Source of the DNA: Halosimplex halobium
GTDB lineage: Archaea; Halobacteriota; Halobacteria; Halobacteriales; Haloarculaceae
Assembly (NCBI RefSeq): GCF_051414055.1
Contig: NZ_JBLKNX010000001.1
Location: 248,001-312,000 of the forward strand
Length of the DNA stretch: 64,000 nt
Direction: 5' to 3'
A program made the position numbers and the translations under genes. This document shows, one piece after another, positions 8,865-17,563 of the stretch. How positions within the stretch are numbered: position 1 is the first letter of the stretch; each line of letters starts with the position of its first letter. Under the pieces are notes generated by a model. It saw nothing but the letters and a program-made list of their open reading frames with translations, had not been told where the DNA came from and made no database searches.

Positions 8865-9476
8865 ATGGAAGTCGTCAACGTCACCGCCGACGCAGAGACG
8901 TTCACGAGCAACGCCTACCTCGCGCTCGGCGAGTCGCCGACGCTGGTCGACGCGGGCGCGATGCCCGGCGTCACCGACGCCATCGCCGAACACACCGACG
9001 ACCTCGACCGGGTGGTCCTCACCCACCAGCACGGCGACCACGTCTCGCAACTGGACGCCGTGCTCGACGCCTTCGACGCCGACCTGTTCGCCTATGCCGA
9101 CCACCCGCGGCGCACCGACGAACTCGCCGACGGCGACACCGTGCCCGTCGGCGACGAGACCTGCGAAGTCGTCTACACGCCGGGCCACGCCGACGACCAC
9201 GTCTCGCTGGTCTCGGAGCACTCCCTGTTCTCGGGCGACGTGGTCGTCCACGACGACGGGGCCTTCGACGACGGCAGCTTCGGCCGCACCGACATGGCCG
9301 GCCAGTCGCGCGAGCGACTCATCGAGTCCATCGAGGATCTCCTCGATCGGATGCCGGAGGGCGTCGAACACATGTACAGCGGCCACGGCGGCGTCTTCGA
9401 GGGCGACGTGCGCGCGGTCGTCGAGCGGGCGCTCGAACGCGCCGAACGGCGCGAACCGAAGTACCCCGACGAGTAA
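8865..9476 (+). CDS. MBL-fold metallo-hydrolase
   Basis: 203-residue metallo-beta-lactamase-fold hydrolase (glyoxalase II-like). Metal ligands visible: THQHGDHV (HxHxDH), the His in TPGHADDHVS, the Asp in FSGDVVVHD and the final His in YSGHGGVF. N-terminus NAYLALGESPTLVDAG is the usual first strand pair. Substrate unknown; thioester or phosphodiester hydrolysis is typical. No signal peptide. Confidence 0.92.
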   Translation: MEVVNVTADAETFTSNAYLALGESPTLVDAGAMPGVTDAIAEHTDDLDRVVLTHQHGDHVSQLDAVLDAFDADLFAYADHPRRTDELADGDTVPVGDETCEVVYTPGHADDHVSLVSEHSLFSGDVVVHDDGAFDDGSFGRTDMAGQSRERLIESIEDLLDRMPEGVEHMYSGHGGVFEGDVRAVVERALERAERREPKYPDE

Positions 9477-9571
9477 CGTGGAGAACGGATCCGAATCGAC
9501 GGCGGACGGTTCCACTCGAAACGGTGGCGTCGCTGGCCCGGTGAGAGAGAACGGAAGAGAGACCGGCCGAG

Positions 9572-9721
9572 TTACGCGTTGCGGCGCTCTTTGCTCTTGC
9601 GCCGGAGGTTCTTGTAGCCGCACTTGCGGCAGCTCTCGGCCTCGACGGAGTTGCGGGCGTTACAGCGCATGCAGATCTGCTTCTCGAGCTCGCGGTGTTC
9701 GGCGGGATCGAACTTGGGCAT
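9572..9721 (-). CDS. rpl40e: 50S ribosomal protein L40e
   Basis: 49-residue basic protein, MPKFDPAEHRELEKQICMRC onward. The four zinc-binding cysteines appear as CMRC and CRKC, followed by GYKNLRRKSKERR. Length and Cys spacing match archaeal L40e, a structural zinc protein of the large subunit. It is a short gene that is easily missed. Monocistronic, between two plus-strand genes. Confidence 0.95.
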   Translation of the reverse strand: MPKFDPAEHRELEKQICMRCNARNSVEAESCRKCGYKNLRRKSKERRNA

Positions 9722-9858
9722 ACCCGCCTTTCCTCGTCACCGCGTTTAAGCGTTGCTTCTCCGGGACGGGCGCGAACGGACACCTCCCCGGGGGGTCGAC
9801 CGCGAGCGCCCCCTGCCGGTTGAACCAGGGTTAACCGGTTCCCGTCCGAAGCCGCGGT

Positions 9859-10938
9859 ATGAGCGACCTGTACGACCGGATCGCGGACCTGCCGCTGGCG
9901 GTCGAGGGCTTCGAGCTGAGCCGCCACGAGATGGACACCTCCGCCGGGTTCACGCGTGTGACGACCGCCGTCGAGCTACGCGGACCGGACGGGACGGTCG
10001 GCCGCGGCGAGGACGTGGCATACGACACCGAGGACCACGACCGGCTGCGCGACGCACACGAGAACGACGACCTGGGCTGGGACTTCGCCGGCGAGTACAC
10101 CTTCGACGAGTTCTCGGCGACGCTGGACGGCGCCGGGTTGTTTCCCGAGCCGCCCGAGCGGGAGGCCTCGCGGCACTACCGCCGGTGGGCCGTCGAGAGC
10201 GCGGCGCTGGACCTCGCGCTCCGGCAGGCGGACACCACCTTCGCCGCGGCGCTCGGCCGGAGTTACGACCCCGTCCGGTTCGTCGTCTCGACGCGGCTCG
10301 ACACCGACGGCGACCCCTCGGCCGACCGGGTTCACGGGTGGCTCGACGTCGACCCCGACGTGGAGTTCAAGCTCGACCCGACCGCCGAGTGGACGCCCGA
10401 ACTGATGGACGAGTTGGCGGCGACCGACCGCGTGCGGGTCCTCGACCTGAAGAGCTACTACGAGGGAACCGACGTGGACACCGACGCCGACCCCGAGCGC
10501 TACCGGCAGGTCGCCGAGGCGTTCCCCGACGCCGTCCTCGAAGACGCGAAGTTCACCGACGAGACACGCGAGCTACTGGACGGCGTCGCCGACCGCCTCT
10601 CCTGGGATTACCCGATCACGGACGTGGCGAGCGTCGAGGCCCTCCCTGTCGAACCGGAGTGGCTGAACATCAAACCCTCGCGGTTCGGGACCGTCGCCGA
10701 CCTGCTCGACACGGTCGAGTACTGCCTGGAACGGGAGATTACGCTGTACGGCGGCGGCCAGTACGAACTCGGCGTCGGGCGCGAACACCTCCACGCCGTC
10801 GCGTCGGCGTTCTACCCGGACTCGCCGAACGACATCGCGCCCAGCGCCTACCATAGCCCCGAGCCGCACGCGGACGTACCGAAGAGTCCGCTGGCGGTGC
10901 CCGACGAACCGGTCGGGCTGCGGTGGCAGCGCGAGTGA
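9859..10938 (+). CDS. Enolase-superfamily-like protein
   Basis: 359 residues. An N-terminal capping-type region (TTAVELRGPDGTVGRGEDV) precedes barrel-like segments with VLDLKSYYEG, AVLEDAKF, LNIKPSRFGTVADLLDTVEYC and LYGGGQYELGVGR. These resemble the metal-ligand and lysine strands of enolase-superfamily enzymes such as mandelate racemase / o-succinylbenzoate synthase. The exact catalytic residues are not all recognisable, so activity and substrate are uncertain; it belongs to a haloarchaeal branch. A TATA-like or SD signal is not obvious. Confidence 0.75.
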   Translation: MSDLYDRIADLPLAVEGFELSRHEMDTSAGFTRVTTAVELRGPDGTVGRGEDVAYDTEDHDRLRDAHENDDLGWDFAGEYTFDEFSATLDGAGLFPEPPEREASRHYRRWAVESAALDLALRQADTTFAAALGRSYDPVRFVVSTRLDTDGDPSADRVHGWLDVDPDVEFKLDPTAEWTPELMDELAATDRVRVLDLKSYYEGTDVDTDADPERYRQVAEAFPDAVLEDAKFTDETRELLDGVADRLSWDYPITDVASVEALPVEPEWLNIKPSRFGTVADLLDTVEYCLEREITLYGGGQYELGVGREHLHAVASAFYPDSPNDIAPSAYHSPEPHADVPKSPLAVPDEPVGLRWQRE

Positions 10939-10962
10939 GGGCCGGAACGACGCTGTGGGGCG

Positions 10963-12030
10963 TCACTCCGAGATGCCCTCGACGCGGACGACCTCGGCCT
11001 CCACGTCCTCGGCGACGGCGCCCCAGCCGCCGACCTCGACCTCGCCCTCGTCGGTGTCGAGGACGATAGCGACAGTCCCGCCGAGGCGGTCGTAGGTGGG
11101 GTCGGCGACGGCCTCGTCGTCGGGGCCGAGACGCACGTCCACCAGGTCGCCGCGCACCGCGACGGGGTCGCCGGTGTCGGTGTCGCGGCCGCGGACGCGG
11201 GCGGTGACCGTCGCCCCTTCGTGCCAGCAGACGGCGGCGTGGCGGACGAACTCCTCGATGCTGATGTAGGCGCTCTCGTCGCCGTCGGCGACGTGCAGCC
11301 GCTCGGCGGGGACCCACCCGCAGGTGAGAAACGCCCAGTGGAACAGGAACGTCAGCAGGTCGTCGCCGACCTGGACGCCGTACTCCTCGTCGGTGTGGAC
11401 GTTCGGCGAGAGAAAGCCCTGCCGGCGGTCGACGACCGTGAGGAAGGAGCCGGGCGAGTGGGAGTGGCGCACCTCGGTGATGGGGCTGTCGGCGAGGCGC
11501 TCGGCGGACACGTCGGTGTCGGCGACGGACCCGTTGACGGAGGCGTGGACGACGACGCCGCGCTCGGCGGCGGCCTCCAGGGCGGGCCGGAGGTCGGCGA
11601 ACTGCGCGGCCGTCCCGCCGAACTCGACGGACACCTCGGCGTCCTCGACGGCGGCGCGGGCGTTCTCGACGACCGTCCGCCGGCGCTTGACGACGCTGAC
11701 CCGGTGTTCGCTCGGGTCCGGCCGCTCCCAGCGGTCCTCGATCTCGTCGGCGGCGTCGGCCAGCAGCTCCCCCGTCGAACGCAGCTCGTCGAGCACGTCG
11801 CCGGGCTCGTCCGCGCGGGCGTGCAGGCGGTCGCCCTCGACGGTCTCGACGAACCCGCGGTCCTCCAGCGTGCGCACCACGTCGTACACCTGCGAGGTGG
11901 GCACGCCGGCCCGCTCGGCCACGTCGACGACCGGCGCCGTCCCCTGGTCGAGCAGCCCCAGATAGACGGCCGCCTGGTACTCCGTCAGCCCCGCGCGCTC
12001 CAGCGCCTCGCGGAGTCGATCCGTCTCCAT
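10963..12030 (-). CDS. TrmB family transcriptional regulator
   Basis: 355-residue sugar-sensing type regulator. An N-terminal winged helix (LREALERAGLTEYQAAVYLG, VPTSQVYDVVRTLEDRGFV) and a short helical linker are followed by the C-terminal TrmB effector domain (VSVEFGGTAAQFADLRP, FLTVVDRRQGFL, GVQVGDDLLTFLFHWAFLTCGW). TrmB proteins usually control sugar transport or glycan use. It is divergent from the GH9 cellulase with a 206-bp shared upstream region, so control of that gene is a reasonable inference. Start at ATG 12028-12030, directly before the HTH. Confidence 0.9.
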   Translation of the reverse strand: METDRLREALERAGLTEYQAAVYLGLLDQGTAPVVDVAERAGVPTSQVYDVVRTLEDRGFVETVEGDRLHARADEPGDVLDELRSTGELLADAADEIEDRWERPDPSEHRVSVVKRRRTVVENARAAVEDAEVSVEFGGTAAQFADLRPALEAAAERGVVVHASVNGSVADTDVSAERLADSPITEVRHSHSPGSFLTVVDRRQGFLSPNVHTDEEYGVQVGDDLLTFLFHWAFLTCGWVPAERLHVADGDESAYISIEEFVRHAAVCWHEGATVTARVRGRDTDTGDPVAVRGDLVDVRLGPDDEAVADPTYDRLGGTVAIVLDTDEGEVEVGGWGAVAEDVEAEVVRVEGISE

Positions 12031-12200
12031 GCCGAACCCTGCTCCCGGCCGGAGTAAAGCGTTACCCTGGCCGCCCAGGGTCGTCCTCCGCGACCCCGCG
12101 ACGGACCGCGAACTCGCATCCGCCCCACCGCGCGTCCGTCGGACTGTGACGACGACGCTACACAACAACGCGCTGTAAATTTCTCGACGCTCCTGTGGGC

Positions 12201-12209
12201 AAATTATTA
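12201..12209 (+). promoter_or_regulatory. Candidate TATA box for the GH9 gene
   Basis: The A/T run aaattatta lies 28-36 bp before the ATG at 12237, the spacing expected for an archaeal leaderless transcript. It stands out in an otherwise GC-rich region. Confidence 0.5.
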
Positions 12210-12236
12210 GTCGGTGCTCCGGTAACACCGTTCGCT

Positions 12237-14165
12237 ATGGTGGACGACGGCGAACGGTGGACATCGAGGCGAGCGTTGCTCGCCGCGGGCGTGGCGGGCG
12301 CGGCGGCGGTCGCGGGCTGTCCCGGCGGGAGCGGGTCGACCGCGACGCCGGACGACGAAGGGTCGAGCGACGGCGACGCAAGTGCGCGCGGTGACACGCC
12401 GACGGCGTCCCCTGACAGCGAGGGCGACGGCGAGACAGCGACCGACGACGCGGAGACGGACGCGTCCGCGAGCGACGGCGACGCGGCGGAACCGGGGCAG
12501 GCCGTCCTCGTCGACCAGGTCGGCTACCGGCCCGACGACCCGAAGGAAGCCGTCGTGCGCGCCGACGAGGCGACGTTCGAGGTCGTCGACGCCGCGAGCG
12601 GCGAGACGGTGACGAGCGGCGACCTCTCGGCGCCGACCGACGACGACGCCTCGGGCGACACGGTGCGCCACGCGACCTTCGACGTTCGCGAGCCGGGGAC
12701 TTACCGACTCGCGGCCGGCGACGGAGCGGCCCAGTCCCGCGAGTTCGAGGTCGGCGCGGGGATCTACGGGCGGACCCTCGCGGAGATCTGCCGCCGCTAC
12801 ACGCTCCGGCGGGCGAACACCCGGATCGAGGACCCAGTGACCGACCTGGCGTACGGTCCCGGCCACCCCCAGGACCGGGAGGCCCGGCTGTACTTCGACG
12901 GCGAGTTCCGCGACGAGGGCGAGCGGGTCGACGTGCACGGCGGCTGGTACGACGCCGGCGACTACGGCAAGTACGTGACGCCGGGCGCGGTCACGGTCGC
13001 GCAGTTGCTGCTGGCCTACGAGCGCGACCCCGACACCTTCGAGTCGGGGCAGCTGTCGCTGCCGGCGGGCGTCTCGACGGCCGAGCGCGAGGCCGGGCTA
13101 CCGGACCTGCTCGCGGAGGCGAAGTTCGAGCTGGAGTGGCTCGAACGGATGCAGCGGCCGGACGGCGCAGTCTACCACAAGGTCGCCGGGCGGAGCTGGC
13201 CGGCGATGGACACCCGCCCGAGCGAGGACACCCAGCCGCGGTACGTGTTCGGCCTCTCGACGTACGGGACGGGGATGGTCGCCGGTGCGATGGCGATGGC
13301 CGCGCGCGCCTACCGCGAGTTCGACGCCGACTTCGCCGACCGGATGCTCGCCAGCGCCCGCGACGCCTTCGCGTTCCTGGAGGCGAACCCGGACCCGGTC
13401 TTCCGGCGCGACGACGGGCAGAACGCCGGATCCGGCGGCTACGCCAAGGAGACCGACCGGACCGAGCGGTTCTGGGCGGCGGCGGAGCTACTGAAGACCA
13501 CCGGCGACGCGCGCTTCACGGAGTACCTGGAGAGCGAACTCGCCCCGCAGTTCGAGGCGACGCCGCCGGCGGTCTCGTGGGCGAACACGCTCCTGCTGGG
13601 TCACTGGGCGTACTACACGGCCGAGGCGGCCGACCCCGGGCGGCGGGCGGCGGTCGGCGACCGGCTCGTCGCCGACGCCGACCGGCTGGTCGAGCGCGTC
13701 CGCTCGGAGGGGTACCGCGTCGCGCTGTCGACCGACCAGTACTACTGGGCGTCGGCGAAGCTGGCGGTCGCGCAGGGCGTGAAACTCCTGCTGGCGAACG
13801 AGGTCGAGGCGCGAGAGGCCTACGTCGACGCCGCGCTCGACCAGGTCCACTACGTCCTCGGGCGGACGCCGACGGCCCGCTCGTACGTCACGGGGTCGGG
13901 CGAGGCGGCCCCGGAGAACCCCCACAGCCGGACCGTCGAGAGTACCGGGGTCAACGTCCCCGGGAACCTCGTCGGCGGCCCCAACGCCGAGGGCGGCGAC
14001 CCGGCACTCGACGAGCTGATCGCGACCGAGGACCCGCCGCCGGCGAAGTGCTACCTCGACGAGACGGCCTCCTACGCCTCGAACGAGCCGGCCATCGACT
14101 ACGCCGCGCCGCTGGTCGTCGCGCTGGCGCAGTTCACCCCCGCGTCGGCCGTCGGCGTCGAGTAA
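12237..14165 (+). CDS. Secreted glycoside hydrolase family 9 (endoglucanase-like) lipoprotein
   Basis: 642 residues. Tat-type signal (WTSRRALLAAGVAGAAAVAG) with lipobox Cys (AGCPG), then an acidic Ser/Thr/Asp-rich linker to about residue 90. An N-terminal CelD-type Ig-like domain (VLVDQVGYRPDDPKEAVV ... FDVREPGTYRLA) precedes the (alpha/alpha)6 barrel. Catalytic signatures are intact: GGWYDAGDYGKYV (Asp239, Asp242) and SNEPAIDYAAPLV (acid Glu617), with RSYVTGSG and NPHSR before it. Predicted to cleave beta-1,4-glucans outside the cell while anchored to the membrane. Start set at ATG 12237 with a TATA-like box upstream; a GTG at 12195 is less likely. Confidence 0.92.
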   Translation: MVDDGERWTSRRALLAAGVAGAAAVAGCPGGSGSTATPDDEGSSDGDASARGDTPTASPDSEGDGETATDDAETDASASDGDAAEPGQAVLVDQVGYRPDDPKEAVVRADEATFEVVDAASGETVTSGDLSAPTDDDASGDTVRHATFDVREPGTYRLAAGDGAAQSREFEVGAGIYGRTLAEICRRYTLRRANTRIEDPVTDLAYGPGHPQDREARLYFDGEFRDEGERVDVHGGWYDAGDYGKYVTPGAVTVAQLLLAYERDPDTFESGQLSLPAGVSTAEREAGLPDLLAEAKFELEWLERMQRPDGAVYHKVAGRSWPAMDTRPSEDTQPRYVFGLSTYGTGMVAGAMAMAARAYREFDADFADRMLASARDAFAFLEANPDPVFRRDDGQNAGSGGYAKETDRTERFWAAAELLKTTGDARFTEYLESELAPQFEATPPAVSWANTLLLGHWAYYTAEAADPGRRAAVGDRLVADADRLVERVRSEGYRVALSTDQYYWASAKLAVAQGVKLLLANEVEAREAYVDAALDQVHYVLGRTPTARSYVTGSGEAAPENPHSRTVESTGVNVPGNLVGGPNAEGGDPALDELIATEDPPPAKCYLDETASYASNEPAIDYAAPLVVALAQFTPASAVGVE

Positions 14166-14272
14166 CGCCGCCGACGCTGGCGATCACGCCACTGACCGGT
14201 CCCGCGCGAGAGTTTCAGAAATATCATCCACCAGTGAAAAGTATTACAAGCGGTGCATTCGCCCGTGCTGAC

Positions 14273-14344
14273 ATGGTTGGGAAGCACCGACCGAGGGAGA
14301 CGGGGTATCGACGGGTTCCGCACGCCGCGGAGGTGGAGCGATGA
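14273..14344 (+). CDS. Possible 23-aa upstream ORF coupled to the repeat membrane protein
   Basis: A short frame starting ATG at 14273 ends with TGA that overlaps the ATG of the next gene (ATGA). A TATA-like aaaagtattac lies about 30 bp before it, so a leaderless transcript could begin here. The product is Arg-rich and not typical of haloarchaeal proteins. It may act only as a translational-coupling leader, or be fortuitous. Confidence 0.3.
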   Translation: MVGKHRPRETGYRRVPHAAEVER

Positions 14345-15279
14345 CGGACGACGAGTCCGCCGACGCAACCGACGAGAACGGGCAGTCCGAGGGAGCGTCG
14401 GTCGACGGGCAATCCACGAGCGGCCAGTCGACCGGTGGGCAGTCGACCGGTGGGCAGTCGACCGACGGGCAATCGACCAGCGGACAGTCCGCGGGCGGCC
14501 AGTCGACCGGCGGGCAGCCGGCTGGCGGACAGTCCGCGAACGGGACATCCCCCGACGGCGAGTCGGCTGACGGCCAGTCCACGAGTGGTCAGTCGGCCGG
14601 CGGCCAGTCCGCCGGCGGGCAGTCGACCGGCGGGCAGTCGGCTGGCGGCCAGTCCGCGGGCGGGGGATCGTCCGGCGGACAGCCGTCCGGTGGTCAGAGC
14701 GGCGGCCAGCCCGCGGGAAGGACGAATGCCCAGTCGGGCGGGCAGGCCAGCGGACAGGCCGGCGGACAGGCCAGTGGTCAGGCTGGCGGACAGGCCAGTG
14801 GTCAGGCCGGCGGACAGGCCAGTGGTCAGGCTGGCGGACAGGCCGGCGGACAGACCGGCGGGCGGTCCGCTGGCGGGTCCACGGGCACACAGCCGAGCGA
14901 CGAGATGACCGGCCCGGCCGCGGGCGGGACGGACCTGGAGCCGAACGTCGCGGCGGCGATCGCCTACCTGTTCGCGCCGCTGACGGGCATCGTCATGCTG
15001 CTGATCGAGGGCGACGACGACGACTTCGTGCGCTTCCACTCGATCCAGAGCATCGGCTTCGGCGCGGTCGCCATCGCCGCCTGGGTCGTCGTCGGCATCG
15101 TCATGGGGATCCTCACGGCGATCCCGTACGTCGGCGACATCTTCGCACTGCTGGCGCTGCCGCTGAACGCCGTCGTCGGGCTCGGCGCGTTCGCCGTCTG
15201 GCTGCTGCTGGTCGTCAAGGCCTACCAGGGTGAGCGCTACGCGCTGCCCGTGATCGGCCCGTTCGCCGCCTCGAACTAG
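14341..15279 (+). CDS. Gly/Gln/Ser-repeat protein with a Tic20-like (DUF4870) membrane domain
   Basis: 312 residues. From about residue 20 to 185 it is built of short GGQS(T/A) and GGQASGQA units; at DNA level these are 15-bp and 24-bp minisatellite repeats. The C-terminal about 105 residues form a hydrophobic domain: AAIAYLFAPLTGIVMLLIEG, VRFHSIQSIGFGAVAIAAWV, two further helices and VVKAYQGERYALPVIGPFA. This matches the DUF4870/Tic20-like family (four helices, conserved FxRFHS-type motif). Function unknown; the repeat arm is probably an intrinsically disordered cytoplasmic tail. Repeat number is likely to vary between strains. Confidence 0.85.
   Translation: MTDDESADATDENGQSEGASVDGQSTSGQSTGGQSTGGQSTDGQSTSGQSAGGQSTGGQPAGGQSANGTSPDGESADGQSTSGQSAGGQSAGGQSTGGQSAGGQSAGGGSSGGQPSGGQSGGQPAGRTNAQSGGQASGQAGGQASGQAGGQASGQAGGQASGQAGGQAGGQTGGRSAGGSTGTQPSDEMTGPAAGGTDLEPNVAAAIAYLFAPLTGIVMLLIEGDDDDFVRFHSIQSIGFGAVAIAAWVVVGIVMGILTAIPYVGDIFALLALPLNAVVGLGAFAVWLLLVVKAYQGERYALPVIGPFAASN
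14399..14870 (+). repeat. In-frame minisatellite (15-bp then 24-bp units)
   Basis: Coding repeats inside the membrane protein. The first part alternates cggccagtcgaccg-type 15-bp units (GGQST, GGQSA); from about 14740 the unit becomes 24 bp (GGQASGQA), almost perfectly repeated. Codon-level homogeneity suggests recent slippage or recombination. Confidence 0.8.
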
Positions 15280-15363
15280 CGGCCCCTGACCGGCCACCGT
15301 CCCCGGGCTACCGGGGGCGCGGTTCTGCCGTCGAACGACCTCCAGCGGTCGCTCCGACCGGGT

Positions 15364-15909
15364 CTACGCCTCGCTCTCGTCGGCGAGGTAGTCGTCCTGC
15401 ACGGCCAACACCTCGGTCGAGTCCGCGCAGTCGGCGTAGCGCCGGAGCGGCTCCTCGTTGAGTTCGAGGAACGTGTGGCCCCAGGAGAACCGGTCGAGGA
15501 TCCGTTCGGCCTGCTCGCGCTCGCCGAGGATGCAGAGCGCGCCGGCGAACGCCTCGACGGTGTTCAGCCGGAAGGCAGTCCCGTAGTTGACGGGGTTGCC
15601 CGCGACGAGGAAGGGCAGCGAGCGGTGGACCCCCTCGAGGTCGAACGCCTCGCGCTCGGCGGTCTCCCACGAGCAGTCGAGCGCGACGAGGCGGTCCCGC
15701 CGACTGCCCGTCCCCTCGCGGTCGGCCGGCGAGAGCGCCCGGTCGGCGAAGGGGTTGAGGACGATCCCCGGCGGCGTCGCCCGCGTCGAGCGGTGGAGCT
15801 CGGCCTCGTCGAACTTCGCGAGCCGGCGGGCCGAGCACTTCTCGGGGTCGTCGTCGCCCTCGTAGCGGACGTGTAACTCCACGGCCTCCAGTACTCGCCG
15901 GGGTGGCAA
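15364..15909 (-). CDS. tsr3: rRNA aminocarboxypropyltransferase Tsr3 (DUF367)
   Basis: 181-residue SPOUT-like enzyme that transfers the aminocarboxypropyl group of SAM to a hypermodified uridine of small-subunit rRNA. Family landmarks seen: PEKCSARRLAKF, NPFADRALSPADR, VALDCSWETAER, SLPFLVAGNPVNYG, LNTVEAFAGALCILG and FSWGHTFLELNEEPLRRY. Length fits archaeal members. The start could be slightly downstream (VELHVRYEGDDD). Divergent from the redoxin gene. Confidence 0.93.
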   Translation of the reverse strand: MPPRRVLEAVELHVRYEGDDDPEKCSARRLAKFDEAELHRSTRATPPGIVLNPFADRALSPADREGTGSRRDRLVALDCSWETAEREAFDLEGVHRSLPFLVAGNPVNYGTAFRLNTVEAFAGALCILGEREQAERILDRFSWGHTFLELNEEPLRRYADCADSTEVLAVQDDYLADESEA

Positions 15910-15979
15910 AAGCCGCTCGGGTCGGATCCCTTCGGGACCCGATCCGGCGTATACAACTCGTGAAAACGCTGGGAAGGTC

Positions 15980-15987
15980 TAAATACG
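15980..15987 (+). promoter_or_regulatory. Candidate TATA box for the redoxin gene
   Basis: taaatacg lies 22-29 bp before the ATG at 16009 and fits a leaderless archaeal promoter. Confidence 0.45.
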
Positions 15988-16008
15988 ATAAATTCAGTGT
16001 GTGTACCA

Positions 16009-17517
16009 ATGCTCTCGGAGGGTGCGGCGGCGCCGGCGGTCGAGCTGCCGGCGTACGTCGACGGCGAGCGGCGGCGGGTGGACCTCGACGACTACCTCGG
16101 GGAGGGGATCGTCGTCCTCGCCTTCTACCCGGCGGATTTCAACCCCGCCTGTACGATGCAGGAGTCGGACCTGGGCGACCTCGACCTGTTCACGATGCAG
16201 AAGGACGTGTCCGTCTTCGGCGTGTCGCCGGACAGCACCTACAGCCACGAGGCGTTCGCCGACCGGTACGGGCTGCACGTCCCGCTGTTGAGCGACCGCG
16301 AGGGGCGGGCCGCAGAGGCCTACGGCGTAGCGACCGAGAACGGGGTCGGCGAGCGCCTCGTTCGGCGGGCCGTCTTCGTCGTCGACCACCGCGGGACCGT
16401 CCAGTACGCGCAGGCGGCCGACGACCTGGCGGCGTCGCTGGACGTGGCGCCGGTCAAGGAAGCCGTCGGCGACATCGGCGGCGACGACACCGCCCTGGAG
16501 CGCTACCGGGTCGGCCACGACCACTACGCCGAGGGCCGGGCGGCGTTCCGGGCGGCGATGGCCGACTACGAGGACCGCGAGTGGATGGACGCCCGGAGCG
16601 GGTTCGAGGACGCCGAGCCGGCCTTCACCGCGGCGGCCGACCACTTCGACACGGCGGTGCGGTTCGCCGAGACGGCGGACTTCGAGACGGTCGTCGACCG
16701 GGGGGAGGAGAAGGCCGACACGCTGGCCCACGCGGCCAGCTGGCTGGCCGACTCCGCCGACGCGCTCGCGAGCGGTCGCGGCAAGCAGGGCGCGCAGTAC
16801 CGCGAGGACGCCCAGCGGCTGCTCGACGCCGCGACGGACCTCCCGGAGCCGCCCGACCGCGACGCCTTCCGGCTGGCCGCCGACGGCGTGGAACTGGGCG
16901 ACTCGGTCGTCGTCGACCCCGAGGCGGACGAGGGGTACGACTGGCGGGCCGACGACGGCGACGGCGGCGCCGACACCGGACTCGGCGTCGACGACGCCGA
17001 CCTCGACGCCGCGGTGGCCGGCGACGCCGACGACTACGAGCGGAGCGACGAACCGGACACCGTCGAGGGCGACCTGGAGATGGACTTAGACGCCGTCGAC
17101 GCGGCCGAAGCTGACGACGAGGACGACTCCGAGCAGTCGAACGTCGAGGGCGACACCGTCGAGGGGGACCTGGAGATGGACCTCGACGCGGTGGAGGCGG
17201 CCGAGCAGGCCGATGACACCGAGAGTGGCGAGTCGAACGCGGCGGACAGCGAGTCGGACACGGCGAGCGGCGGATCGACGGGGGCGGGCGACCCCGACGC
17301 GGACCCGGTCTCCCGCGGGGGGTCGACCGGCGACCGGGAGACGCCGGCCGAACCCGATTCGAGGGCCGAATCGGGTGACGAGGAGGCAGACGACGGGGAG
17401 CCGAACGAGACCGGGGAAGCGTCCATGGAGGAACTCGACCTGGCCGACCCGACCGAGGGAGAAGACGACGAGGACGAGGAGGACGAGCGCGCGGACTGGG
17501 ACATCCCCGGGCGCTGA
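16009..17517 (+). CDS. Peroxiredoxin-like protein with long helical and acidic C-terminal extension
   Basis: 502 residues; ordinary peroxiredoxins have 150-220. Residues 1-145 are an AhpC/TSA thioredoxin fold with a peroxidatic-type Cys48 in FYPADFNPACT (the Thr usually three residues before Cys is Asn here). Residues about 165-300 are predicted alpha-helical (YAEGRAAFRAAMADYEDREW, FTAAADHFDTAVRFAETADF). The final about 180 residues are extremely acidic, with two copies of a DTVEGDLEMDLDAV motif and a C-terminal Asp/Glu run. Likely a thiol peroxidase or redox sensor; the extension suggests oligomer or partner binding. ATG at 16009 is preferred over 15997 because the TATA-like box fits it. Confidence 0.85.
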   Translation: MLSEGAAAPAVELPAYVDGERRRVDLDDYLGEGIVVLAFYPADFNPACTMQESDLGDLDLFTMQKDVSVFGVSPDSTYSHEAFADRYGLHVPLLSDREGRAAEAYGVATENGVGERLVRRAVFVVDHRGTVQYAQAADDLAASLDVAPVKEAVGDIGGDDTALERYRVGHDHYAEGRAAFRAAMADYEDREWMDARSGFEDAEPAFTAAADHFDTAVRFAETADFETVVDRGEEKADTLAHAASWLADSADALASGRGKQGAQYREDAQRLLDAATDLPEPPDRDAFRLAADGVELGDSVVVDPEADEGYDWRADDGDGGADTGLGVDDADLDAAVAGDADDYERSDEPDTVEGDLEMDLDAVDAAEADDEDDSEQSNVEGDTVEGDLEMDLDAVEAAEQADDTESGESNAADSESDTASGGSTGAGDPDADPVSRGGSTGDRETPAEPDSRAESGDEEADDGEPNETGEASMEELDLADPTEGEDDEDEEDERADWDIPGR

Positions 17518-17563
17518 CGCCCGGGACCGCCGTCCTCTTGTCGCGGCCCCGCCAACCGTCGGT

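Noticed and set aside
14224..15297. Long minus-strand open frame of 357 codons opposite the repeat membrane protein
   Set aside because: It is the mirror of the low-complexity repeats (Leu/Ser/Ala-rich) with no conserved domain; the plus frame has a proper membrane domain.
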